Shown here piece after piece: positions 45,094 to 53,466 of a DNA stretch of 64,000 bases. The stretch comes from Niallia taxi. Its GTDB lineage: Bacteria; Bacillota; Bacilli; Bacillales; Cytobacillaceae. The notes below the pieces were generated by a model. The model saw only the letters and a program-made list of their open reading frames with translations. It had not been told where the DNA came from and did not search any database. The DNA lies in NCBI RefSeq assembly GCF_032818155.1, contig NZ_CP102589.1:2528001-2592000 (forward strand), written 5' to 3'. The translations under genes and the position numbers were made by a program. Numbering within the stretch: position 1 is the first letter of the stretch; every line of letters begins with the position of its first letter.

Positions 45094-46251
45094 ATGAAAA
45101 AAAATTTACAGCTCTATATTTTGCTTGCTTTTATTGGTGCTTCCATTGCAGCCTTTGCTTTTTTCAAGCTTAATCCTGACAATGCTGACAATAAAAAAGA
45201 TAGATATACGAGCAGCGACCTGCCAATGAAGCAAAATGATCTTGGCACTAAATCTATTGGCCGTGAAGCTACACTTGGGGCTGTCGGGGATATCTTGATT
45301 CATGATCGGGTATATAATGAAGCAAAAGCAGATGAAGGCTTTGACTTTAAACCAATGCTTGCAGAAGTTAAAGAAGCACTTGAAAAGCCTGACATTCTCT
45401 TGGCAAATCAAGAAACGATTGTAGCAGGTGAAAAAATCGGATTATCAAGCTATCCGTCTTTCAACAGCCCACATGAAGTCGCAGATGCGCTAGTTGATGC
45501 TGGCGTTGATATCGTGACTACCGCTAATAATCATTCTTTAGATAGAGGTGTCAGCGCTCAAAAGCAGTCACTAGAATACTTAAACAAAATTAACCTTCCC
45601 TATGTTGGAACATTTGCAAGTGAAGAAGACCAGCAAAAGCTTCGTGTCCTTAATTCTAACGGCATTAAAATCGCTTATCTTTCCTACACCTATGGATTAA
45701 ACGGTATTTCAGTTCCTGAAAATGAAGCATATATCGTTAATCTCATCGATAAGGAAAAAATGAAAAAAGAGATAGCAAAAGCGAAAAAGCAAGCTGACTT
45801 TATCGTAATGGGGATTCACTGGGGCATTGAATATGAGCGCAATCCAAATCAAGAACAGAAAAATCTTGCCCAATTCCTTGTTGATGAAGGTGTCGACATT
45901 ATTTTCGGTGGACATCCTCATGTGTTGCAGCCAATGGAATGGTTATATGACAAAAACGGTAAAAAATCCTTAGTTGTATATTCACTCGGCAACTTTTTGT
46001 CAGGACAAGCTGATGATTATCGTGATATTGGCGGGATGGTAACAGTTAAAGTAAGTAAAACAGAGCTTGGAGGAAAAACCACCAAAAAAATTGAAGTACC
46101 CTCCTTTTATCCAACATATGTGTACAGTAAAAATGACAAGGGCTACAAAATGGTTCCGTTAGAGGATGCTGGCAAGCTTGGGCTGCCTGACAGCAAGCAA
46201 AACTATCAGGAAATTATGACACATATGTTAAAAGGTGTACATCCAAAGTAA
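45094..46251 (+). CDS. CapA family protein (poly-gamma-glutamate capsule-type metallophosphatase)
   Basis: 385 residues. N-terminal membrane helix (about 5-25), then the CapA metallophosphatase-like domain: LGAVGDILIHDRVYNEA, LLANQETIV, VTTANNHSLDRG, VMGIHWGIEYERNP and IFGGHPHVLQPMEW. In B. subtilis PgsA/YwtB-type proteins take part in poly-gamma-glutamate export, but solitary CapA copies with no pgsBC neighbours, as here, are of uncertain role. The AGGC-rich RBS lies about 8 nt before the ATG. Confidence 0.88.
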   Translation: MKKNLQLYILLAFIGASIAAFAFFKLNPDNADNKKDRYTSSDLPMKQNDLGTKSIGREATLGAVGDILIHDRVYNEAKADEGFDFKPMLAEVKEALEKPDILLANQETIVAGEKIGLSSYPSFNSPHEVADALVDAGVDIVTTANNHSLDRGVSAQKQSLEYLNKINLPYVGTFASEEDQQKLRVLNSNGIKIAYLSYTYGLNGISVPENEAYIVNLIDKEKMKKEIAKAKKQADFIVMGIHWGIEYERNPNQEQKNLAQFLVDEGVDIIFGGHPHVLQPMEWLYDKNGKKSLVVYSLGNFLSGQADDYRDIGGMVTVKVSKTELGGKTTKKIEVPSFYPTYVYSKNDKGYKMVPLEDAGKLGLPDSKQNYQEIMTHMLKGVHPK

Positions 46252-46343
46252 GAGTTAAGACAGTTTAATTATGTGCATCCTCACGATTTATCCTTTATAA
46301 TAATAATGAGGATTAATTTAATCTCATAAAAGAGGTGATTGAA

Positions 46344-46643
46344 ATGAAAATAGTAATAAGTGATAAAGCGTCAGAATGGTATAAAAACGAACTGCTTCTT
46401 AACGAAGGTGACTATGTCCGATTTTTCGCAAGATACGGGGGCTGCAGTACTGTGCAACAAGGTTTCTCTCTTGGCATTTCTAACGAAAAACCTGTAAATT
46501 CAGGTGTTAGTACGGAGAAGGATGGCATTCGTTATTATATCGAGGAGAAGGATCTTTGGTATTTTGATGATAATGATTTGTTAGCTGACTTTAATGATGC
46601 AGCACAGGAACCGGAATATCACTACACAGAAAAGCAGGCTTAA
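46344..46643 (+). CDS. HesB/IscA-fold protein YneR-like
   Basis: 99 residues from the ATG at 46344 with GAGGTG 6 nt upstream; a GTG three codons earlier lies inside the RBS. The pattern MKIVISDKASEWYKNEL...VRFFARYGGCSTVQQGFSLGIS is that of the YneR group of the IscA/HesB fold, which has lost the C-terminal CGC cysteines needed for cluster binding. Function unknown. Convergent with the YneQ-like gene. Confidence 0.87.
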   Translation: MKIVISDKASEWYKNELLLNEGDYVRFFARYGGCSTVQQGFSLGISNEKPVNSGVSTEKDGIRYYIEEKDLWYFDDNDLLADFNDAAQEPEYHYTEKQA

Positions 46644-46660
46644 TAACAGCCTGCTTTTCT
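46630..46660. terminator. Bidirectional terminator between yneR- and yneQ-like genes
   Basis: AAAAGCAGGCT / AGCCTGCTTTT stem; it includes the yneR-like stop codon and the end of the yneQ-like gene lies at its edge. Confidence 0.9.
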
Positions 46661-46950
46661 TATTGGAGATGAATATCTATCCCTTCCTTCTCGAGTATGG
46701 ACGTTTGCGTTTGTCCGAGAAGATCAAAGTGAGAATATCCATCCTTCCTGTTATGAATCCATTCTTTTTTCAGACCATATTTGGCGCCCCATTGCTCAAG
46801 CTTATGTAAATCAGCACAGCCAACCTTTGTGACAGTTTTACAGCCTGGGAAACGGTCATCTAGCCAATAATGTGTCAAAAAGGCAATTTGTCCATCATCA
46901 ATTTGTTTTTTCCACTGAGCTAATTCTTTTCGTTTGATGCCAAATGCCAT
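46660..46950 (-). CDS. YneQ-like conserved protein (96 aa)
   Basis: MAFGIKRKELAQWKKQIDDGQIAFLTHYWLDDRFPGCKTVTKVGCADLHKLEQWG... Matches B. subtilis YneQ in length, character and position between yneP and yneR. Family function unknown. Downstream of, and probably co-transcribed with, the thioesterase gene (27-nt gap). Confidence 0.8.
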   Translation of the reverse strand: MAFGIKRKELAQWKKQIDDGQIAFLTHYWLDDRFPGCKTVTKVGCADLHKLEQWGAKYGLKKEWIHNRKDGYSHFDLLGQTQTSILEKEGIDIHLQ

Positions 46951-46977
46951 ATTTTTTCCATCTCTCCTTATAAATAT

Positions 46978-47400
46978 TTATTTTCTTTTAAGTTCTTCAT
47001 ACTTTTGAAACCATTCTGGAAATGTTTTTTTGAATGATTTAGGCCTGAAATTTTCCTTGCTGACAATAATATGGGTCGTCGAGCCCTCAACACAAAGGTC
47101 GCCAGCTCCGTTTTCAATTCGATAGCCATATACTGTCTTGATACCATCATTAGCATCAATCCATGTTTTAACATAGGCTTTATCACCATATCGCAATGGC
47201 TTTTTATACGTTGCCTGCACATCATAAACAGGCGCGAAATAGCCCTCTTCCTCCATTGCAACATAGCTGTAGCCAATATCCTCAATTAATGCTGTTCTCC
47301 CGCGCTCAAAAAATTTCAAGTAATTAGCATGATAGACTACCGCCATCATATCCGTATCAGCATAATCAATTTTAAGCTCTAGTTTATGTACATATTCCAA
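46978..47400 (-). CDS. Acyl-CoA thioesterase, 4HBT hot-dog family (YneP-like)
   Basis: 140 residues from the TTG at 47400 (AAAGGAAG about 10 nt upstream); a GTG at 47412 is nearly inside the RBS. The motif DYADTDMMAVVYHANYLKFFERGR near the N-terminus is the 4-hydroxybenzoyl-CoA thioesterase active site (catalytic Asp at the YHANY helix), and GDKAYVKTWI and VEGSTTHIIV complete the fold. Position matches B. subtilis yneP. Confidence 0.88.
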   Translation of the reverse strand: MEYVHKLELKIDYADTDMMAVVYHANYLKFFERGRTALIEDIGYSYVAMEEEGYFAPVYDVQATYKKPLRYGDKAYVKTWIDANDGIKTVYGYRIENGAGDLCVEGSTTHIIVSKENFRPKSFKKTFPEWFQKYEELKRK

Positions 47401-47512
47401 TGCTTCCTGCACTTCCTTTACTTTAATTCCTTCTCCTTCATTTTATGACTAAGCTAACAACTAATCAAGAAAACCGGCTGTTAGCACGATTTGTTAACAC
47501 AAATCATTAATC

Positions 47513-47683
47513 CTATTCATTTATCATTCTATTCATAAGATCCTGCAGCATTTTCGTTAAATCTATCTCTTTTCGCAGCATTTCCTTATACCCTTTTGCC
47601 AGTAGTGGAGTATTTTCCATTTTTATAGCTAGTTTTTTTAGCTCCCATTGAAGCATTTCATATTCTATCTCTAAATCAGTCAT
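47513..47683 (-). CDS. Small helical hypothetical protein (56 aa)
   Basis: ATG at 47683 chosen with GGAGGGG directly upstream. MTDLEIEYEMLQWELKKLAIKME...TKMLQDLMNRMINE is wholly helical and probably coiled-coil, with heptad-spaced Leu/Met. Family not recognised. It could be a short sporulation or regulatory protein; no evidence decides. Confidence 0.6.
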   Translation of the reverse strand: MTDLEIEYEMLQWELKKLAIKMENTPLLAKGYKEMLRKEIDLTKMLQDLMNRMINE

Positions 47684-47785
47684 ATTCCCCTCCATATAAC
47701 TAATCATATATATAAGTATACGTTTATTAAGCATATTATATCGGAAACAGAGCTATCAGTCTGCCCATCTATTAAAGAATAATAA

Positions 47786-48503
47786 TTATGAATTTACTTG
47801 CATTAAACTCTGTATTTCTCCAGAGGTTCTATCCATTTTTATGGAAGTCCCAATCTTTTGTCGAGCATTTACCTTTACGAACGCATTAATGTAGTATGTA
47901 TTCCCCTTACCAGAAGTAATTGATTCTATCTCTTTATCATCGCCATGCAAATATTCTTTTACTATATTCTCGGCTTTTTCTTTCGTTATAAAGGTTTGTT
48001 GTTTGTCTTTATCAGTAAATGCAGCAGGTCTCTCATAATGATAGTTATCTATTTTCCAGTTCCCATCTTCTTTTTTAGCTTCTACTGTAATAAACAGGGC
48101 TGTGTTAAGATAGGACGCTTGTGCGGTTTCTACCGTCACCTTATCTTGTTTGCTGTTTAATGACAAAATGCTGCTTATAGTTAAAATCTGCAGGAAAATC
48201 GCCCCCAATCGGCACTGTAAATAATGATATCTCAAGATTATTTATAAAATCCTTCGTAAAATATGGCTGTAACTCCTGCAAAAACGGCTTTGTATTCAAG
48301 CGTTGATTTTGCTCAGCAAATTTATTTGCCAATTGCAGCAGCTGATAGGATCTCTCTGCGATTTCCTTCACTTCGTCATCTGTTAGTATACTGCGCTTTA
48401 TTTCTGAAACGGTTACATTAGTTGTTTCTTTTTCTTCTTTTACACTTGTGCATGCTCCTAATAAACAGGCACAGATAAGCAGTGCTGTAAATCTTTCTAT
48501 CAA
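47786..48503 (-). pseudogene. Frameshifted lipoprotein gene
   Basis: Two overlapping frames make one protein. The 5' part starts at TTG 48503 (AAGGAG 9 nt upstream) with a lipoprotein signal (IERFTALLICACLLGACTS) and reads to ...FPADFNYKQHF before a premature stop at 48141; the 3' part continues in another frame as SILSLNSKQDKVTVETAQAS... to 47786. The shift lies near 48160-48185. With one base change the gene would give about 238 residues, with an NTF2-like or similar second half. Either recent inactivation or a sequencing error. Confidence 0.7.
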
Positions 48504-48618
48504 TTCTGAATTCTCCTTCCCTACGTATAAACCACGATAGTATATTCCATATTTTATCATTTATACTAGATATAAGAAAACACAAAAAAGATTTCTGAAG
48601 TTATTTTGACTTTAAGAG

Positions 48619-48744
48619 CTAGTTGTTTTTATTTTCATTTTGTTTATCATCTGCCCCTTCTTGTACCTCCATTTCTTCATCCTCAATTAACACTGTCCAA
48701 TCTGTTTCAATTATTTTTTTCTGTAGCTTTTCAATTAGTCCCAT
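48619..48744 (-). CDS. Small acidic hypothetical protein (41 aa)
   Basis: MGLIEKLQKKIIETDWTVLIEDEEMEVQEG... An amphipathic helix then an acidic and Asn-rich tail. AGGAG RBS 9 nt before the ATG. No family recognised; no terminator visible. Confidence 0.5.
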   Translation of the reverse strand: MGLIEKLQKKIIETDWTVLIEDEEMEVQEGADDKQNENKNN

Positions 48745-48886
48745 AATACTTTACTCCTAGTTATTAGATTTGTTATAATTATAATTACCCACTTAATGGA
48801 AATAAAAAACCAATTATTATATGTTAATCCCCTTCTTTTTAGTACTAATTGTTCAAAAGGAGTTTTAGAATGATTAATGATGTGAA

Positions 48887-49012
48887 ATGCTCCTGTTTAT
48901 AAACCATATATATTTATTAATTACAGAATGCAAAAAATGTCAGGATCATGAGATGAAAAGCATGATTGTGGATGAAATTCATTTTTTTGGTGATCTATTG
49001 GAGCAAAAATAA
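48887..49012 (+). CDS. Possible small protein with CxxC (41 aa)
   Basis: MLLFINHIYLLITECKKCQDHEM... A hydrophobic head, a CKKC pair and a short tail. The RBS is weak (GATGTG). An AAAAGGAG at 48857 instead precedes an 11-codon frame that overlaps it. Its support is a strong plus-strand terminator at 49210 that has no other gene to serve. The remainder of 48745-49278 shows nothing else. Confidence 0.3.
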   Translation: MLLFINHIYLLITECKKCQDHEMKSMIVDEIHFFGDLLEQK

Positions 49013-49209
49013 ACTTTTTCTCTATCAAGTCTGAAGCCGTACACAAATCTCCCTCGATAACTTAGTCCTGTAAGTTTAGTTTTCTACTAAAAATCCATCC
49101 ATTTAAGAGATGGTTTTAATTACCTTTGTATTTCCCCCAGAATAAAAGTACAATGAAGTCTGCAGTTTTTCACATAAACTACACACCTGAGATAAAAACT
49201 GCGAATTTT

Positions 49210-49238
49210 GACTATCCTTTTTTGGATAGTCCTTTTTT
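49210..49238 (+). terminator. Plus-strand terminator without an obvious gene
   Basis: GACTATCC / GGATAGTC stem, 6-nt loop, then CTTTTTT. No confident plus-strand gene lies in the preceding 400 nt. Confidence 0.75.
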
Positions 49239-49244
49239 GTATAC

Positions 49245-49272
49245 AAAAAAGCGGCTTAACATAAGCCGCCTT
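49245..49272 (-). terminator. Terminator after the tandem AAA ATPase gene
   Basis: AAGGCGGCTTA / TAAGCCGCTT stem followed by TTTTTG on the minus strand, 6 nt past the stop. Confidence 0.85.
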
Positions 49273-49278
49273 ACTAAT

Positions 49279-51609
49279 TTATGATTGCTGGTTAGTGAAA
49301 AAGTTCAAAGCTTGCATCATATCTTCTTCTGTAAGCAATGAATAATCAATTTGGTCATCTGTTGCTTCCATGATGCGTAATGCTTGCATTTGCACAGATT
49401 CATCTACTAAATTTGTCGCAAACCGTCCATTACCATTCGTTTGGAATGTTGTTAAGCTCGACTGCAAAGCAAGCTTCGCAGCTTTATCAAGGTGATAATC
49501 GAATTTAGCTGCATATGCCTCCATTATTTCGATTAATTCTTCCTTATTATAATCCTCAAAATGAATAAATTTCTTAAAACGAGACGTTAGCCCAGGGTTG
49601 CTTGCTAGCAATGCTTTTGTTTCATCAGGATAACCCGCTAAAACAACGACTAGATTTTCATTATGTCTTGTCATTTCCATAACAAGAGTATCGATTGCTT
49701 CTTTGCCGAAATCCTGGTTAGATCCAGATAATAACGAATATGCCTCATCAATAAACAAAACGCCGCCAAGTGCTTCTCTAATTTTCTTTTTGGTCTTAAT
49801 CGCAGTTTGTCCGACAAATCCAGCAATAAAATCAGCTCTGCTTGCAACAACAAGATGCCCTCTTTTTAAAATCCCGCAATCCTTTAAAAACTGCGCATAT
49901 AATTTTGCAACAGTTGTCTTTCCTGTCCCTGGGTTGCCAGTAAAGACTGCATGAAGCTGTATTGGTAAATTCTTTTTTGAATTTGTTCTTCTAAGTTGCT
50001 GTACTTTAACAAAGGAAATGATCTTTTTCATCTCGTCTTTTACCTTCGTTAACCCAATCATTGCTTCAAGCTCATCTGCTGGATTTTCTGATGACTCTTC
50101 CTCTGCTGCTGCAAAATCATTTCCTTCAAGCAATGTGTATGTCAAGAATTGCTTGTTTGAATGTGCTTGAGAGCCTTTATTAAAAATTGCATCTAGTACA
50201 ATGTTTTTAACCGCTCTTGCATTACCAAAGCTTTCATCGACCTGCTCTTTTTCAAGACGCAGCTCTAATTGTTGCTTGCCTTCCTCACTAATAACATAAT
50301 CATTGTCATTGGCAATTTTTTCTCCAATTTCTACTAACTCTTCTGCCGTGTAATTAGGTAAATGAATCAAATTAGACGTTGGAAAACGGCTGCTAAGACC
50401 GTGATTGCCATCCAAAAATTGTCTCATTTCCTCTGGATAGCCTGCTAGGATCACTGCGAATTTCCCGCCAAATTCAGAGCTTGTCATTAAAGAAACCAAT
50501 GTATCAATTGCTGTTTGTCCATAATCACTTCCTTGGCCATCTCGATTTAAGCTATACGCTTCATCAATAAATAACACACCGCCAAGCGATTGCTTCACAA
50601 CATTACGGACATTTTCCTCCGTTTGACCCATATAGCCTCCCACAAGCTGAGAGCGGTCTGTTTCCACTACCTCCTGACTGGGAAGGACACCTAACTCATA
50701 ATATATTTTAGCCATTAACCGTGCCAATGTAGTTTTTCCTGTACCCGGGTTTCCGGTGAAAATCATATTTAGACTTAATTCATCCTGGATAGTAAAGCCT
50801 AGCTTCTTTCTTGAATTCTGATATTTCAGGAACTGGTAGAAGTCCTTTACGCGATTTTTAACCTTTTCCAGCCCAATCATTTGCTGAAGCTGTTCAAGTG
50901 CGGAAATAGTTTCTTCCTTAATTTCACCCGACTCCTCCTCTACAAAAATGGCAAGCCAAGCAGTTTTCAATTCATTCAGCTCTTCAATCAGTTTTTTGAC
51001 ACTGTCATAATAAATGGATGTATGAAATACACCACTGATTGATTCTTCATATTCCTCAGAAGACTGAAGTAGCTGCGAAGTTTTTTGTGTAACTTCGTCA
51101 AGTAAGGAGATGATTTCTTTATATTTATCTTCAGCCAGCTTATTATTAAATGCTACTGCAGCAGTGCTGTTTGAGATAATCTCGTCCTTTTCATCATCTA
51201 CCATGTTTAAAAACATCCGGCAATTATTAATATATTGCTCAGCTATCTTTCTTTTCGCTGTTCTGTTATCCGTTTCTCGTATCGCAGGAAAGTTCAACAT
51301 CTCTAAAAGATCTTTATAATTTTTCCAATCGTTTTGAGAAAGGTATTTATTTGCTTCCTTATTTTGCGGATCCAATTCCTTCGCTTTTTTAAGCCAAGCA
51401 CTGGCAATTGTATCTCTTTCATTTGTGTTTAATCTGGAAATCGCCGCAATTGTCAATAATCTCGAAATCATTTCAGGCGTCTCTGTTTCGTCTAATGTTT
51501 GAATGACAGATAAAACCGTTTTTTCATTTTTAATGATTCCCGTATTTTTAAATTCCTCTTCCAGAGTAGCGATTGTTTGACTAACAGTATTTTCGACTTT
51601 TTTCTCCAT
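49279..51609 (-). CDS. Tandem CbxX/SpoVK-type AAA+ ATPase
   Basis: 776 residues. A helical N-terminal part of about 230 residues is followed by two AAA+ modules of the CbxX/CfqX class: first Walker A GNPGTGKT (286-293), Walker B VLFIDEAYSL (about 345-354), then second Walker A GNPGTGKT (558-565) and Walker B near 615. The two are more like each other than typical classic AAA pairs, suggesting internal duplication. SpoVK of B. subtilis has only one such module. Could remodel protein complexes; target unknown. Downstream of sspN after a terminator. Confidence 0.88.
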   Translation of the reverse strand: MEKKVENTVSQTIATLEEEFKNTGIIKNEKTVLSVIQTLDETETPEMISRLLTIAAISRLNTNERDTIASAWLKKAKELDPQNKEANKYLSQNDWKNYKDLLEMLNFPAIRETDNRTAKRKIAEQYINNCRMFLNMVDDEKDEIISNSTAAVAFNNKLAEDKYKEIISLLDEVTQKTSQLLQSSEEYEESISGVFHTSIYYDSVKKLIEELNELKTAWLAIFVEEESGEIKEETISALEQLQQMIGLEKVKNRVKDFYQFLKYQNSRKKLGFTIQDELSLNMIFTGNPGTGKTTLARLMAKIYYELGVLPSQEVVETDRSQLVGGYMGQTEENVRNVVKQSLGGVLFIDEAYSLNRDGQGSDYGQTAIDTLVSLMTSSEFGGKFAVILAGYPEEMRQFLDGNHGLSSRFPTSNLIHLPNYTAEELVEIGEKIANDNDYVISEEGKQQLELRLEKEQVDESFGNARAVKNIVLDAIFNKGSQAHSNKQFLTYTLLEGNDFAAAEEESSENPADELEAMIGLTKVKDEMKKIISFVKVQQLRRTNSKKNLPIQLHAVFTGNPGTGKTTVAKLYAQFLKDCGILKRGHLVVASRADFIAGFVGQTAIKTKKKIREALGGVLFIDEAYSLLSGSNQDFGKEAIDTLVMEMTRHNENLVVVLAGYPDETKALLASNPGLTSRFKKFIHFEDYNKEELIEIMEAYAAKFDYHLDKAAKLALQSSLTTFQTNGNGRFATNLVDESVQMQALRIMEATDDQIDYSLLTEEDMMQALNFFTNQQS

Positions 51610-51720
51610 TTTACTTCTTCACTTCACTTACATATAAGTTTAATTTACATCTTCTTATAGTACCATAATCTTTATTTATCCGTTAATCATTTTAACTTGT
51701 TTTTCACAAGGTTCAGAAAC

Positions 51721-51752
51721 AAAAAAAAGCTTCCGCTACTATGCGGAAGCCC
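51721..51752 (-). terminator. Terminator after sspN
   Basis: GCTTCCGC / GCGGAAGC stem, loop ATAGTA, and a run of nine T on the minus strand. Confidence 0.92.
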
Positions 51753-51757
51753 TTTTT

Positions 51758-51901
51758 TTATTCACCTTTTGTTTGAATTACTTGTGCATGCTGACCTGAT
51801 GTATCTTGCATTTTTTTGCCTTTATTACCGCCAAATCCTCTCGATTTTGTTCCGATATGGCTAGGTACAAAGTGCTTGCTGTCTTTTTTTGGATTGCTCA
51901 T
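51758..51901 (-). CDS. sspN: Small acid-soluble spore protein N
   Basis: 47 residues. [20 protein letters not shown]...[20 protein letters not shown] has the SspN pattern (NPKxxSKxFxPxHIGTxS, GGNKGKxMQD). The second of two consecutive ATGs gives 6-nt spacing to GGAGGGG. Minor forespore core protein. In B. subtilis sspN and tlp form an operon in this neighbourhood; here tlp is absent and a terminator follows directly. Confidence 0.92.
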   Translation of the reverse strand: MSNPKKDSKHFVPSHIGTKSRGFGGNKGKKMQDTSGQHAQVIQTKGE

Positions 51902-51974
51902 CATTATCCCCTCCTTCCTTATAAGTTTGCACATGGAAGGAAGAGGTGATGTGTGGCAAAATTTTCTCTAATGG

Positions 51975-52106
51975 TTATCTTGCTTTTTTAAGATGCTTTT
52001 TTTCAATTCGTTCCTCTATTTTTTCAATTGCTTCCCTGTCCTTTAGCAATTGTAATTTATTTTCAGTTACTAGCTCCTGGAAGGAACGTTTACGAGGTTT
52101 TCTCAT
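51975..52106 (-). CDS. FbpB-like small basic protein (43 aa)
   Basis: MRKPRKRSFQELVTENKLQLL...EAIEKIEERIEKKHLKKAR. The basic head, SFxELVxENK motif and helical tail are those of the FbpB family of Fur-regulated small basic proteins that assist small-RNA control in iron limitation. AAAGGAG before the ATG at 52106. I see no clear Fur box upstream. Located between sspN and the thioredoxin-like gene. Confidence 0.75.
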   Translation of the reverse strand: MRKPRKRSFQELVTENKLQLLKDREAIEKIEERIEKKHLKKAR

Positions 52107-52274
52107 TTTTTTATCTCCTTTATCCTTTTATATTTCCATAATTCCCAAAATTTCAAGAAGTTATTACTTATTTGCTGAAATTCTTTTAAAAGTTAGAAAA
52201 ATCTTTGTTTTCTGAAAATATTGGTCGTATATGCTGTTTTGTTACGCCTTCATTATAAGGGATGTCCGCATTAT

Positions 52275-52289
52275 TGTAAAGCGCTTACA
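52275..52289. promoter_or_regulatory. cre-like palindrome
   Basis: TGTAAAGCGCTTACA, a 15-bp near-palindrome; on the minus strand TGTAAGCGCTTTAC fits much of the cre consensus. It lies 2 nt past the stop of the thioredoxin-like gene and about 170 nt upstream of the FbpB-like gene. Confidence 0.4.
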
Positions 52290-52290
52290 A

Positions 52291-52809
52291 TCAATCTTTA
52301 CTTTTTATTAACTTTTCCATTACATTTAATGACATAACAGTGAAGTATTTGTTCGTAATAATTCCATTTTCGTCAATAAAAAATGTGGTTGGAATTGTCA
52401 TTACTTTATATGCTTCATTAATCCCATCAGGATTATCCAAAAGGACAGGAAAAGAAACATTCATTTTCTTAGTAAAAAGAGCCACAGCTTCCGAATTGCC
52501 GCCATCAATATTTACTGCCAATACCTCAACAGTCCCCTTGTACTCTTGATAGAACTTTTCAATTTCAGGTATTTCCTGCTTGCATGGCGGACACCATGTT
52601 GCCCAAAAATTAATGATTACTTTTTTCCCTCTTAAACTGGATAGGCGCACATCCTTTCCTTGCAGATTCTTCAATGTAAAATCTGGTGCTATATTACCCA
52701 CATTAACGCCAATATTAGCTTCAAGCTTATTAGCAGCTGTTTGTGGTATATCTAAAAAAATAATGCTGAAACTAATTAGGATACTTAAAAATAATGCTGT
52801 TTTTTTCAT
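52291..52809 (-). CDS. Membrane-bound thioredoxin-like protein (TlpA/ResA family, YneN-like)
   Basis: 172 residues. N-terminal signal/anchor helix (1-23), then a thioredoxin fold with the redox motif WCPPC (FWATWCPPCKQEIPEIEKF, about 69-87) and the cis-Pro loop TIPTTFFID. Family members reduce or oxidise thiols outside the membrane, as in cytochrome c maturation or spore formation (ResA, StoA). Position beside sspN matches B. subtilis yneN. GAGGTG RBS. Confidence 0.88.
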   Translation of the reverse strand: MKKTALFLSILISFSIIFLDIPQTAANKLEANIGVNVGNIAPDFTLKNLQGKDVRLSSLRGKKVIINFWATWCPPCKQEIPEIEKFYQEYKGTVEVLAVNIDGGNSEAVALFTKKMNVSFPVLLDNPDGINEAYKVMTIPTTFFIDENGIITNKYFTVMSLNVMEKLIKSKD

Positions 52810-53044
52810 ATGAGTTCACCTCAATTTAATCATCATTATTTTTAAGTTTTCCTATTTCACTTTATTTACAATGTTTTTTTCTGGAAGTGTTTTTGAATCC
52901 ATAGAATTAATAGTGCAGAGAAACACCTTATTTAATACGCATGCTAATAATGAATCAGCTTAAACCTTGTTCCTGCTTCCTTTACTTTAACCGTTTTCTA
53001 GACAAAAATATATACACTTGACTTAATGTTGCGAATATTGTCAT

Positions 53045-53441
53045 ATTTAAAGTTTTAAAAATTAAAAGAGGCTGGGGCAAAACAAAAGATAACCTTTCTA
53101 AACACGAATAATAAAATTACATCTAAATTTGAAAAAGGAAGCACGTGACTAAATAGAATAGGGGTTTAAAATTAGTTCGTTTCATTGCGCTACAGTCACT
53201 CGCTTTCCGCGGGGAGGAAGATGAGCCTCCTCGTCTTCGCCTGCGGGGTCTCATCCTTTCCTCTATTTCCCGCAGGAGTCGAGTGCCCTCCGCTCCATTC
53301 CACTAGAATTTCTAATCATTGTATTAAAACTAATAAACACGAAAACCGAACTATTTAATCAAAGAATGATTAAATAGTTCGGTTTTTATACATATTCACA
53401 TACTTTTATCCCAGCCTCATTTAATGTTATAAAAATTAAAA
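53045..53441. repeat. 23-bp direct repeat flanking element copy 3
   Basis: Positions 53045-53067 and 53419-53441 agree at 21 of 23 bases and directly abut the ends of element copy 3. They look like a target-site duplication, though 23 bp is long for one. Confidence 0.6.
53068..53418 (+). mobile_element. Dispersed intergenic element, copy 3 (best preserved)
   Basis: Terminal inverted repeats GAGGCTGGG (53068-53076) and CCCAGCCTC (53410-53418). Order: TIR, AACCTTTCTAAACACGAATAAT module (about 53091-53112), GC-rich core (about 53180-53305, with CGCTTTCCGCGGGGAGGAAG and mirrored GC blocks), and a terminator hairpin (53342-53387). Ends 48 nt past the stop of the PepSY gene on the minus strand and lies between that gene and the thioredoxin-like gene. 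No reading frame of note. The flanking sequences are near-identical over 23 bp. Confidence 0.8.
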
Positions 53442-53466
53442 AGCAGCCTTATAAAGGCTGCTCCAC

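Noticed and set aside
52107..52290. Fur box upstream of the FbpB-like gene
   Set aside because: No 7-1-7 or 15-bp TGATAATNATTATCA-like sequence found, although the family is usually Fur-regulated.
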